From contig NC_135505.1 in NCBI RefSeq assembly GCF_052857255.1, positions 40,137,864-40,201,863 on the forward strand: a stretch of DNA of 64,000 nucleotides, in the 5' to 3' direction. Below are positions 22,371 to 34,974 of the stretch, one piece after another. Positions within the stretch are counted from its first letter, which is position 1. Each line of letters begins with the position of its first letter. Under the pieces are notes generated by a model, which saw only the letters and a list, made by a program, of their open reading frames with translations, ran no database searches and was not told the origin of the DNA. A program made the position numbers and the translations under genes. This stretch comes from Amblyomma americanum. Taxonomy: Eukaryota; Arthropoda; Arachnida; Ixodida; Ixodidae.

Positions 22371-25300
22371 CCGTAGTGAAGAAAACAACTTTTCTTCGGG
22401 CATGAAGCTTTCAGGCAGCCAATGTCATACCTCATTAACAGGAAGGCCTGGGTCAGCATAAATATTCGTGCAAATCGCAGCACCGACATTTCGCTGGTTC
22501 CATGCTCCGATGTCGCTTTGACGCCAGCCGGACTTTGTAGTCGCCAGTTCACCACACCCACCGGCAAGGCAGCAAAATGTTAGTGACAATCAGCGTCGAA
22601 TCCGTCAGAACCGTCTGTCGGGCAATCTTCGATGCGGTAGTGATGAAAATCACTTTTCTTCAGGAATGAAGCGCTTAGGCAGCCACGTTCATTCCTCGTT
22701 AACAGTAAGGCCTGGGTCAGCAGATGTAATCGTGTAAATCGCAGGACCGACAATTGCCTGGTTCCACGCTCCGATGAGCTGTGACGTCAGCCGCACTTTG
22801 TACTCGCCAGTGCACCAAACCCACCGACAAGGCAGCGCAATGTTAGTGGCAAACAGCGTCGAATCTGTTAGAACCGTCTGTCCGGCAATCTTCGCAGCCG
22901 AAGTGATGAAAACCACTTTTCTTCGGGCATGAAGCGTTCAGGCAGCCAATATCGTGCCTCGTTAACAGGAAGACCTGGGTCAGCAGATTAAACCTTGCGA
23001 ATCGCAGCACCGACATTTCGCTGGTTCCACGCATCCGATGTCGGTGTGACGCCAGACGGATTTTGTAGTCGCCAGTCGACCGCACCCACCGAATCGGTTG
23101 CACGAAGTAAGGGACAAGCAGCGTCGGATCCGTCAGAACCGTCCGTCGGGCAATCTTCGCAGCCCTAGTGATCAAAATAACTTTTTCTGGGAATGAAGCG
23201 CTTAGGCAGCCACTTTCATGCCTCGTTATCAGTAAGGCCTGGGACAGCATATATAATCGTGTGAATCGCAGCACCGACATTTCGCTGGTTCTACGCATCC
23301 GATGTCGCTGTGACCCCAGCCGGACTTCGTAGTCGCCAGTTCGCCACACCCACCGACAAGGCAGCACAATGTTATTCGCAATCAGCGCCGAATCTGTCAG
23401 AACCTTCTGTTGGGCAATCTTCGCAGCGTTAGTGAAGAAAACCACATTTCTTCGGGATAGAAGCTTTCAGGCATCCACGGTCATGCCTGGTTAGCAGGAT
23501 TATCTAGGTCAACAGAAGTAATCGTGTGAATCGCTGGAACGAAATTTCGCTGGTTCCACGCTGTGGCGAAAGCCAGTCTTTGTAGTCGCCAGTCCAGCAC
23601 ACACACCGACAGCACAGCGTAATGTTAGTGGCAATCAGCTTCTAATCTGTCAGAACCCTGTCGGGCAATCTTCGCAGCCGTAGTGATGAAAATAACTTTT
23701 TTTTTCGGGAATGAAGCCCTCAGGCATCCGCTGTCATAACGCTATAACAGGAAGGCCTGGGTCAGCAGATGTAATCGTGTGAATCGCTGCGCGGACATTT
23801 CGCTGGTTCTACGCATCCGATGTCGATGTGATTGCAGCCGGACTTTCTAGTCGTTAGCCCACCACACCCACCGACAAGGCAGCACAATGTTAGTGTCAAG
23901 CAGCGCCGAATCTGTCAGAACAGTTTTTCGGACAAACTTCGCAGCCGCAGTGATGAAAACCACTTTTCTTCGGGCATGAAGCTTTCAGTCAGCCACTGTC
24001 ATGCCTCGTTAACAGGAAGGCCTGGGTCAGCAGATGTAATCGCGTGAATGGCAGGCCCGACATTTCGCTGGTTCCACGCTCCGATGTCGCTGTGACACCA
24101 GCCGCACTTTGTACTCGCCAGTGCACCGAACCCATCGAAAAGGCTGCCCGATGTTTGTGGCAAGCAGCGTCGAATCCGTCAGAACCGTCCGTCGGGCAAA
24201 CTTCGCAGCCAAAGAGATGAAGTCCGCTTTTCTTCGGGAATGGAGCGTTCAGGCAGCCACAGTCATGCCTCGTTAACAGGAAGGCCTGGGTCAGCAGAAG
24301 TGATCGTGTGAATCGCAGCACTGACATTTCGTTATTTCCACACTCCGATGTCGCTGTGACGCCAGCAGCACTTTGTAGTCGCCAGTCCACCACACCCACC
24401 CACAAGGCAGCACAATGTTAGTGTCAAGCAGCGCCGAATCTGTCAGAACAATTTGTCGGGCAAACTTCGCAGCCGTAGTGATGAAAACCGCTTTTCTACT
24501 GACATGAAGCGTTCACGCAGCCAATGTCATGCCTCGTTAACAGGAAGACCTGGGTCAGCAGAAGTAATCATGTGAATCGCTGCACCGACATCAAACTGAA
24601 TCCATGTTCTGATGTTTACTGTGACGCCAGCCGGACTTCGTAGTCGCTAGCCCACCACACCCACCGACATAGCAGAATAATGTTAGTTACGATCAGCGTC
24701 GAATCTGTCAGAACCATCTGTCGGGTAATCTTCGCAGCCGTAGTGACGAAAATCAATTTCTTCAGGAATAAAGTGCTTAGGCAGCCAATTTCATGCATCG
24801 TTAACAGGAAGGCCTGAGTCAGCATATATTATCGTGTGAATTGCATCACCGACATTTCGCTGGTTACACGCTCCGATGTCGCTGTGACGCCAGCCGCACT
24901 TTACAGTCGCCAGTCAATCACACCCACCGACAAGGCAGCACAATGATAGTGAGAAACAGCGTCGAAGCTGTCAGAACCGTCTGTCGCATAATCTTCGCAG
25001 CCGTTGTGATCAAAACCACATTCCTTCGGGAATGAAGCGTGCAGACATCCGCGGTCATGTCTGGTCAGCACGATGACCTGGGTCAACAGAGGTAAACGTG
25101 TGAATCGCAGCGCCGACATTTCGCTGGTTCCACGCTCTGATGTCGCTGTGACACCAGCCGGACTTTGTAGTCGCAAGTCCACCACACCCCCCGACGAGGC
25201 TGCACAATATTAGTGTCAAGCAGCGTCGAATCCGTCAGAACCGTCTGTCGGGCAATCTTTGCAACCGTAGTGAAGAAAACTGCTTTATTTCGAGAATGAA

Positions 25301-26789
25301 GCATTCAGGCAGCCACTGTCATGTCTCAATAACAAGAAGGCCTGGGTCAGCAGAAATAATCCTCTGAATTGCCGCATAGACATTTCGCTGGTTCCACGCT
25401 CCGATGTTTGCTGCGACACCAGCCGGACTTCGTAGTCGCCAGTCCGCCACACCCACCGACAAGGCTGCGCGATGTTATTGGCAAGCAGCGTCGGATCCGT
25501 CAGAACCGTGCGTAGGGCAATCGTCGCAGCCGTAGAGATCAAAATCACTTTTTTCCGCGAATGAAGCGCTTAGGCAGCCGCTTTCATGCCTCGTTAACAG
25601 GAAGGACTGGGTCAGCATAAATATTCGTGCAAATCGCAGCACCGACATTTCGCTGGTTCCATGCTCCGATGTCGCTTTGACGCCAGCCGGACTTTGTAGT
25701 CGCCAGTTCACCACACCCACCGACAAGGCAGCAAAATGTTAGTGACAATCAGCGTCGAATCCGTCAGAACCGTCTGTCAGGCAATCTTCGATGCGGTTGT
25801 GACGAAAATCACTTTTCTTCAGGAATGAAGCGCTTAGGCAGCCACGTTCATTCCTCGTTAACAGTAAGGCCTGGGTCAGCAGATGTAATCGTGTAAATCG
25901 CAGGACCGACATTTGTGTGGTTCCACGCTCCGATGTCGCTGTGACGTCAGCCGCACTTTGTACTCGCCAGTGCACCAAACCCACCGACAATGCAGCGCAA
26001 TGTTAGTGGCAAACAGCGTCGAATCTGTTAGAACCGTCCATCGGGCAAACTTCGCAGCCGTAGTGATGAAGTCCACTTTTCTTCGGGAATGGAGCGTTCA
26101 GGCAGCCACAGTCATGCCTCGTTAACAGGAAGGCCTGGGTCAGCAGAAGTGATCGTGTGAATCGCAGCACTGACATTTCGTTATTTCCACACTCCGATGT
26201 CGCTGCGACGCCAGCAGCACTTTGTAGTCGCCAGTCCACCACACCCACCGACAAGGCAGCGCAATGTTAGTGTCAAGCAGCGCCGAATCTGTCAGAACAG
26301 TTTGTCGAGCAATTTTCGCAGCCGTAGTGATGAAAACCACTTTTCTTCGGACATGAAGCGTTCACGCAGCCAATGTCATGCCTCGTTAACAGGAAGGACT
26401 GGGCCAGCAGAAGTAATCATGTGAACAGCTGCACCGACATCAAAACTGAATCCATGTTTTGATGTTTACTGTGACGCCAGCCGGACTTCGTAGTCGCTAG
26501 CCCACCACACCCACCGACATAGCAGAATAATGTTAGTTACAATCAGCGTCGAATCTGTCAGAACCATCTGTGGTGTAATCTTCGCAGCCGTAGTGACGAA
26601 AATTAATTTCTTCAGGAATAAAGTGCTTAGGCAGCCAATTTCATGCCTCGTTAACAGGAAGGCCTGGGTCAGCATATATAATCTTGAGAAATGCAGCACC
26701 GACATTAGGCTGGTTCCACGCACCGATGTCGCTGTGACGCCAGCCGCACTTTATAGTCGCCAGTCAACCACACAAACCGACAAAGCAGC
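22310..26789. repeat. 17-monomer satellite block, tandem copy A
   Basis: A block of 4480 bp (17 monomers) whose start is repeated from 26790. Matches run at offset 4480 up to about 23563, then 4492 after a 12-bp deletion in this copy (around GGTTCCACGCTGTGGCG), then 4757 after an extra monomer in copy B. The right part of this copy (about 26040-26789), including a dimer like the one expanded at 40.9 kb, is not matched in copy B. Confidence 0.88.
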
Positions 26790-29700
26790 ACAATGTTAGT
26801 GTCAAGCAGCGCCGAATCTGTCAGAACAGTTTGTCGGGCAAACCTCGCAGCCGTAGTGAAGAAAACAACTTTTCTTCGGGCATGAAGCTTTCAGGCAGCC
26901 AATGTCATACCTCATTAACAGGAAGGCCTGGGTCAGCAGAAGTAATAATGTGAATTGCAGCACCGACATTTCGCTGGTTCCACGCTCCGATGTCGCTGTG
27001 ACGCCAGCCGAACTTTGTAGTCGCCAGTTCACCACACCCACCGGCAAGGCAGCAAAATGTTAGTGACAATCAGCGTCGAATCCGTCAGAACCGTCTGTCG
27101 GGCAATCTTCGATGCGGTAGTGATGAAAATCACTTTTCTTCAGGAATGAAGCGCTTCGGCAGCCACGTTCATTCCTCATTACCAGTAAGGCCTGGGTCAG
27201 CAGATGTAATCGTGTAAATCGCAGGACCGACAATTGCCTGGTTCCACGCTCCGATGAGCTGTGACGTCAGCCGCACTTTGTACTCGCCAGTGCACCAAAC
27301 CCACCGACAAGGCAGCGCAATGTTAGTGGCAAACAGCGTCGAATCTGTTAGAACCGTCTGTCCGGCAATCTTCGCAGCCGTAGTGATGAAAACCACTTTT
27401 CTTCGGGCATGAAGCGTTCAGGCAGCCAATATCATGCCTCGTTAACAGGAAGACCTGGGTCAGCAGATTTAACCTTGCGAATCGCAGCACCGACATTTCG
27501 CTGGTTCCACGCATCCGATGTCGGTGTGACGCCAGACGGATTTTGTAGTCGCCAGTCGACCGCACCCACCGAATCGGTTGCACGAAGTAAGGGACAAGCA
27601 GCGTCGGATCCGTCAGAACCGTCCGTCGGGCAATCTTCGCAGCCCTAGTGATCAAAAGACCTTATTCCGTGAATGAAGCGCTTAGGCAGCCACTTTCATG
27701 CCTCGTTATCAGTAAGGCCTGGGACAGCATATATAATCGTGTGAATCGCAGCACCGACATTTCGCTGGTTCTACGCATCCGATGTCGCTGTGACCCCAGC
27801 CGGACTTCGTAGTCGCCAGTTCGCCACACCCACCGACAAGGCAGCACAATGTTATTCACAATCAGCGCCGAATCTGTCAGAACCTTCTCTTGGGCAATCT
27901 TCGCAGCGTTAGTGATGAAAACCACATTTCTTCGGGATAGAAGCTTTCAGGCATCCACGGTCATGCCTGGTTAGCAGGATTATCTAGGTCAACAGAAGTA
28001 ATCGTGTGAATCGCTGGAACGAAATTTCGCTGGTTCCACGCACCGAAGTTTGCTGTGGCGAAAGCCAGTCTTTGTAGTCGCCAGTCCAGCACCCACACCG
28101 ACAGCGCAGCGTAATGTTAGTGGCAATCAGCTTCTAATCTGTCAGAACCCTGTCGGGCAATCTTCGCAGCCGTAGTGATGAAAATAACTTTTTTTTTCGG
28201 GAATGAAGCCCTCAGGCATCCGCTGTCATAACTCGTTAAAAGGAAGGCCTGGGTCAGCAGATGTAATCATGTGAATCGCAGCGCCGACATTTCGCTGGAT
28301 CTACGCATACGATGTCGCTGTGACGCCAGCCGGACTCCGTAATCGCCAGTTCACCACACTCACCGACAAGGCAGCACAATGTTAGTGACTCTCAGCGTCG
28401 AATCTGTCAGAACCGTCTGTCGGACAATCTTCTCAGCCGTAGTGATGAAAATAACTTTTTTTCGGGAATGAAGCCCTCAGGCAGCCACTGTCATAACGCG
28501 ATAACAGGAAGGCCTGGGTCAGCAGATGTAATCGTGTGAATCGCTGCGCGGACATTTCGCTGGTTCTACGCATCCGATGTCGCTGTGATTGCAGCCGGAC
28601 TTTCTAGTCGTTAGCCCACCACACCCACCGACAAGGCAGCACAATGTTAGTGTCAAGCAGCGCCGAATCTGTCAGAACAGTTTGTCGGACAAACTTCGCA
28701 GCCGTAGTGATGAAAACCACTTTTCTTCGGGCATGAAGCTTTCAGGCAGCCACTGTCATGCCTCGTTAACAGGAAGGCCTGGGTCAGCAGATGTAATCGC
28801 GTAAATAGCAGGCCCGACATTTCGCTGGTTCCACGCTCCGAAGTCGCTGTGACACCAGCCGCACTTTGTACTCGCCAGTGCACCGAACCCATCGAAAAGG
28901 CTGCCCGATGTTTGTGGCAAGCAGCGTCGAATCCGTCAGAACCGTCCGTCGGGCAAACTTCGCAGCCAAAGAGATGAAGTCCGCTTTTCTTCGGGAATGG
29001 AGCGTTCAGGCAGCCACAGTCATGCCTCGTTAACAGGAAGGCCTGGGTCAGCAGAAGTGATCGTGTGAATCGCAGCACTGACATTTCGTTATTTCCACAC
29101 TCCGATGTCGCTGTGACGCCAGCAGCACTTTGTAGTCGCCAGTCCACCACACCCACCCACAAGGCAGCACAATGTTAGTGTCAAGCAGCGCCGAATCTGT
29201 CAGAACAGTTTGTCGGGCAAACTTCGCAGCCGTAGTGATGAAAACCGCTTTTCTACTGACATGAAGCGTTCACGCAGCCAATGTCATGCCTTGTTAACAG
29301 GAAGACCTGGGTCAGCAGAAGTAATCATGTGAATCGCTGCACCGACATCAAACTGAATCCATGTTCTGATGTTTACTGTGACGCCAGCCGGACTTCGTAG
29401 TCGCTAGCCCACCACACCCACCGACATAGCAGAATAATGTTAGTTACGATCAGCGTCGAATCTGTCAGAACCATCTGTCGGGTAATCTTCGCCGCCGTAG
29501 TGACGAAAATCAATTTCTTCAGGAATAAAGTGCTTAGGCAGCAAATTTCATGCCTCGTTAACAGGAAAGCCTGAGTCAGCATATATTATCGTGTGAATTG
29601 CATCACCGACATTTCGCTGGTTACACGCTCTGATGTCGCTGTGACGCCAGCCGCACTTTACAGTCGCCAGTCAATCACACCCACCGACAAGGCAGCACAA

Positions 29701-30795
29701 TGTTAGTGACAAACAGCGTCGAATCTCTCAGAACCGTCTGTCGGACAATCTTCGCAGCCGTAGTGATGAAAACCACTTTTCATCGGGAATGAAGCGTTCA
29801 GACATCCACGGTGATGCCTGGTCAGCACGATGACCTGGGTCAACAGAGGTAATCGTGTAAATCGCAGCGCCGACATTTCGCTGGTTCCACGCTCTGATGT
29901 CGCTGTGACAACAGCCGGACTTTGTAGTCGAAAGTCCACCACACTCCCCGACGAGGCTGCACAATATTAGTGTCAAGCAGCATCGAATCCGTCAGAACCG
30001 TCTGTCGGGCAATCTTTGCAACCGTAGTGAAGAAAACTGCTTTACTTCGAGAATGAAGCATTCAGGCAGCCACTGTCATGTCTCAATAACAGGAAGGCCT
30101 GGGTCAGCAGAAATAATCCTCTGAATTGCCGCATAGACATTTCGCTGGTTCCACGCTCCGTTGTTTGCTGCGACACCAGCCGGACTTCGTAGTCGCCAGT
30201 CCGCCACACCCACCGACAAGGCTGCGCGATGTTATTGGCAAGCAGCGTCGGATCCGTCAGAACCGTGCGTAGGGCAATCGTCGCAGCCGTAGAGATCAAA
30301 ATCACTTTTTTCCGGGAATGAAGCGCTTAGGCAGCCGCTTTCATGCCTCGTTAACAGGAAGGACTGGGTCAGCATAAATATTCGTGCAAATCGCAGCACC
30401 GACATTTCGCTGGTTCCATGCTCCGATGTCGCTTTGACGCCAGCCGTAGTTTGTAGTCGCCAGTTCACCACACCCACCGACAAGGCAGCAAAATGTTAGT
30501 GACAATCAGCGTCGAATCCGTCAGAACCGTCTGTCGGGCAATCTTCGATGCGGTAGTGATGAAAATCACTTTTCTTCAGGAATGAAGCGCTTAGGCAGCC
30601 ACGTTCATTCCTCGTTAACAGTAAGGCCTGGGTCAGCAGATGTAATCGTGTAAATCGCAGGACCGAGATTTGCCTGGTTCCACGCTTCGATGTCGGTGTG
30701 ACGTCAGCCGCAATTTGAACTCGCCAGTGCACCAAACCCACCGACAAGGCAGCGCAATGTTAGTGGCAAACAGCGCCGAATCTGTTAGAACCTTC
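26790..30795. repeat. 17-monomer satellite block, tandem copy B
   Basis: Copy B starts at about 26790 with the same order of variants as 22310 onward, for example GAAGAAAACAACTTTTCTTC at 26857 and 22377. It keeps close similarity to copy A to about 30640, after which variants like those at 10.6 kb appear. From about 30795 the sequence departs. It contains an extra monomer at about 28230-28494 and lacks the last three monomers of copy A. Confidence 0.85.
28230..28494. repeat. Extra monomer inside 17-mer copy B
   Basis: The alignment offset to copy A changes from 4492 to 4757 here, a gain of 265 bp. The inserted unit has the marks CTCCGTAATCGCC and GTGACTCTCAGCG, also seen together at 11707-11770 and 18309-18370, so it is a known class and not a local copy error. 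Confidence 0.75.
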
Positions 30796-31589
30796 TGTTG
30801 GGCAATCTTCGCAGCGTTAGTGATGAAAACCACATTTCTTCGGGATAGAAGCTTTCAGGCATCCACGGTCATGCCTGGTTAGCAGGATTATCTAGGTCAA
30901 CAGAAGTAATCGTGTGAATCGCTGGAACGAAATTTCGCTGGTTCCACGCTCCAAAGTTTGCTGTGGCGAAAGCCGGTCTTTGTAGTCGCCACTCCAGCAC
31001 ACACACCGACAGCACAGCATAATGTTAGTGGCAATCAGCTTCGAATCTGTCAGAACCCTGTCGGGCAATCTTCGCAGCCGTAGTGATGAAAATAACTTTT
31101 TTTTTCGGGAATGAAGCCCTCAGGCATCCACGTTCATAACTCGTTAACAGGAAAGCCTGGGTCAGCAGATGTAATCGTGTGAATCGCAGCGCCGACATTT
31201 CGCTTGTTCTACGCATCCGATGTCGCTGTGACGCCAGGCGGACTTCGTAATCGCCAGTTCACCACACCCACCTACAAGGCAGCACAATGTTAGTGACTCT
31301 CAGCGTCGAATCTGTCAGAACCGTCAGTCGGGCAATCTTCTCGGCCGTAGTGATGAAAATCACTTTTTTGCGGGAATGAAGCTCTTAGGCAGCCACTGTG
31401 ATGCCTCGTTAACAGGAAGGCCTGGGTCAGTAGATGTAATCACGTGAATCACAGCACGGATATTTCGCTGGTTCAACGCTCCGATATCGCTGTGGCGCCA
31501 GCCACACTTTTTAGTCGCCAGTCCACCGCACCCACCGACAAGGCAGCGCAATGTTAGTCCCAAACAGCGTCGAATCTGTCACAACCGTC
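30796..31589. repeat. Satellite monomers joining duplicated blocks
   Basis: Three monomers, beginning with the class B set (about 30847-31052) and followed by a unit with AGTGACTCTCAGCG and one with GCGCCAGCCACACTTTTTAG. The class B start matches 38513-38760 closely (CTCCAAAGTTTGCTGTGGCG, GTCGCCACTCCAGCACAC). No non-satellite sequence is present. Confidence 0.75.
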
Positions 31590-32803
31590 TGTCGGGCAAT
31601 CTTCGCAGCCGTAGTGATGAAAATAACTTTTTTTCGTGAATGAAGCCCTCAGGCAGCCACTGTGATAACTCGTTAACAGGAAGACCTGGGTCAGCAGATG
31701 TAATCGTGTGAATCGCAGCGCCGACATTTCGCTGGTTCTACGCATCCGATGTCGCTGTGATGCCAGCCGGACTTTGTATTCGTTAGCCCACCATACCCAC
31801 CGAGAAGACAGCACAATGTTAGTGTCATGCAGCGCCGAATCTGTCAGAACAGTTTGTCGGACAATCTTCGCAGCCGTAGTGATGAAATCCACTTTTCTTC
31901 GGGCATAAAGCTTTCAGGCAGCCACTGTCATGCCTCGTTAACAGGAAGGCCTGGGTCAGCAGATTTAATCGTGTAAATCGCAGGACCGACATTTCGCTGG
32001 TTCCACGCTCTGATGTCGCTGTGACACCAGCCGCACTTTGTACTCGCCAGTGCACCAAACCCATCGACAAGGCTTCACGATGTTTGTGGCAAGCAGCGTC
32101 GAATCCGTCAGAACCGTCCGTCGGGCAAACTGCGCAGCCGTAGTGATGATAACCACTTTTCTTAGGACATGAGGCGTTCACGCAGCCAATGTCATGCCTC
32201 GTTAACAGGAAGGCCTGGGTCAGCAGATGTAATCTTGCGAATCGCTGCACCGACATCAAAACTGAATCCATGTTCTGATGTTTACTGTGACGCCAGCCGG
32301 ACATCGTAGTCGGTAGCCCACCACACCCACCGACATAGCAGAATAATGTTAGTTACAATCAGCGTCGAATCTGTCAGAACCATCTGTCGGGTAATCTTCG
32401 CAGCCGTAGTGACAAAAATTAATTTCTTCAAGAATAAAGTGCTTAGGCAGCCAATTTCATGCCTCGTTAACAGGAAGGCCTGGGTACGCATATATAATCG
32501 TGAGAATTGCAGCACCGACATTTCGCTGCTTCCACGCTCCGATGTCGCTGTGACGCCAGCCGCACTTTATAGTCGCCAGTCAACCACACCCACCGACAAG
32601 GCAGCACAATGATAGTGAGAAACAGCGTCGAAGCTGTCAGAACCGTTTCTCGGACAATCTTAGCAGCTGTTGTGATGAAAACCACTTTCCTTCGGGAATG
32701 AAGCGTGCAGACATCCACGGTCATGCCTGGTCAGCACGATGACCTGGGTCAACAGAAATAATCGTGTGAATCGCAGCGCCGACATTTCGCTGGTTCCACG
32801 CTC
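31590..32803. repeat. Third copy of a 4.6-monomer block from 13.4 and 20.5 kb
   Basis: About 1.2 kb matching 20503-21716 (offset 11087, 42 monomers) and the equivalent in 29-mer copy 1 at about 13371-14584. Shared marks include TTTGTATTCGTTAGCCCACC, the class E unit with TAATTTCTTCAAGAATAAAG, and GTTTCTCGGACAATCTTAGC. It ends at a chimeric point inside the TTCGCTGGTTCCACGC core, where the sequence switches to class B. Confidence 0.85.
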
Positions 32804-34974
32804 CAAAGTTTGCTGTGGCGAAAGCCGGTCTTTGTAGTCGCCACTCCAGCACACACACCGACAGCACAGCATAATGTTAGTGGCAATCAGCTTCGAATCT
32901 GTCAGAACCCTGTCGGGCAATCTTCGCAGCCGTAGTGATGAAAATAACCTTTTTTTCGGGAATGATGCCCTCAGGCATCCACTGTCATAACACGTTAACA
33001 GGAAAGCCTGGGTCAGCAGATGTAATCGTGTGAATCGCAGCGCCGACATTTCGCTTGTTCTACGCATCCGATGTCGCTGTGACGCCAGGCGGACTTCGTA
33101 ATCGCCAGTTCACCACACCCACCGACAAGGCAGCGCAATGTTAGTCACAAACAGCGTCGAATCTGTCACAACCGTCTGTCGGGCAATCTTCGCAGCCGTA
33201 GTGATGAAAATAACTTTTTTCGGGAATGGAGCGCTAAGGCAGCCACTGTCATTACTCGTTAACAGGAAGGCCTGGGTCAGCAGATGTAATCGTGTGAAAC
33301 GCAGCGCCGACATTCCGCTGGTTCCACACTGCGATGTCGCTGTGATGCCAGCCGGATTTTGTAGTCGCTAGTCCACCACACCCACAGACAAGGCTGCACG
33401 ATGTTAGTGGCAAGCAGCGTCGGATCTGTCAGAACCGTCCGTCGTGCAATCTTCGTAGCCGTAGTGATGAAAACCACTTTTGTTCGGGAATGAAGCGTTC
33501 AGGCATCCACGGTCATGCCTGGTTAGCAGGATTATCTAGGTCAACATAAGTAATCGTGTGAATCGCTGGAACGAAATTTTGCTGGTTCCACGCTCCGATG
33601 TTTGCTGTGACGAGAGCCGGTCTTTGTAGTCGCCTGTCCAGCACACATACCGACAGCGCAGCATAATGTTAGTGGCAGTCAGCTTCGAATCTGTCAGATA
33701 CGTCTTTCGGGCAATCTTCGTACCCGTAGTGATGAAAACTGCTTTACTTCGGGAATGAAGCGTTCAGGCAGCCACAGTCATGCCTTGATAACAGGAAGGC
33801 CTGGGTCAGCAGAAGTGATTGTGTGAACCGCAGCACAGACATTTAGTTATTTCCACACTCCGATGTCGCTGTGACGCCAGCCGGACTTCGTAGTCGCCTG
33901 TCCACTACACCCCCCGACAAGGCAGCACAATGTTAGTGTCAACCAGCGCCGATTCTTTCAGAACAGTTCGTCGGGCAAACTTCGCAGCCGTAGTTATGAA
34001 AACCACATTTCTTCGGGAATAATGCGGTCAGGCAGCCACTGTAATGTCTCGTTAACAGGAAGGCCTGAGTCAGCAGAAGTAATCGTTTAAAATAGCTGCA
34101 CCGACATTTCACTGGTTCCATGCTCTAATGTTTGCTGTGACGCAAGCCGGACTTCGTATTCGCCAGTCCACCACACCCACCGACAAGGCAGCACAATGTT
34201 AGTGACACTCAGCGTCGGATCCGTCAGAACCGTCCGTCGGGCAATCTTCGCAGCCGTAGTGATCAAAATAACTTTTTCCGGGAATGAAGCGCTTAGGCAG
34301 CCACTTTCATGCCTCGTTAACAGTAAGGCCTGGGACAGCATATATAATCGTGTGAATCGCAGCACCGAAATTTCGCTGGTTCTACGCATCCGATGTCGCT
34401 GTGACCCCAGCCGGACTTCGTAGTCGCCAGTCCACCACACCCACCGACAAGGCTGCACGATGTTATTGGCAAGCAGCGTCGGATCCGTCAGAACCGTCCG
34501 TCGAGCAATCGTCGCAGCCGTAGTGATCAAAATCAATTTTTTCCGGGAATGAAGCGCTTAGGCAGCCACTTTCATGCCTCGTTAACAGGAAGGACTGGGT
34601 CAGCATAAATATTCGTGTAAATCGTAGCACCGACATTTCGCTGGTTCCACGCTCCGATGTCGCTGTGACGCCAGCCGAAATTTGTAGTCGCCAGTTCACC
34701 ACACCCACCGACAAGGCAGCACAATGTTAGTGACAATAAGCGTCGAATCCGTCAGAACCGTCTGTCGGGCAATCTTCGATGCGGTAGTGATGAAAATCAC
34801 TTTTCTTCAGGAATGAAGCGCTTAGGTAGCCACTTTTATGCCTCGTTAACAGTGAGGCCTGGGTCAGCAGATGTAATCGAGTAATCGCAGCACCGACATT
34901 TCGCTGGTTCCACGCATCCGATGTCGGTGTGACGCCAGCCGGATTTTGTACTCGCCAGTGCACCAAACCCACCG
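32804..34974. repeat. Satellite monomers of mixed class
   Basis: About eight monomers without one long partner. The segment at 33110-33480 resembles 11750-12100 and 18350-18700. A class B unit lies at 33490-33695. The stretch 33700-34200 resembles 18940-19400. The last monomers before 34975 resemble 12540-12880. The mosaic order suggests repeated short exchanges. Confidence 0.7.

Noticed and set aside
22843..23445. A 200-codon minus-strand open frame, and dozens of 60-180 codon frames across the array
   Set aside because: They are translations of the satellite. The same peptides recur every 264 bp in several frames, frames switch at one-base indels, and no start context, domain or codon bias supports them.
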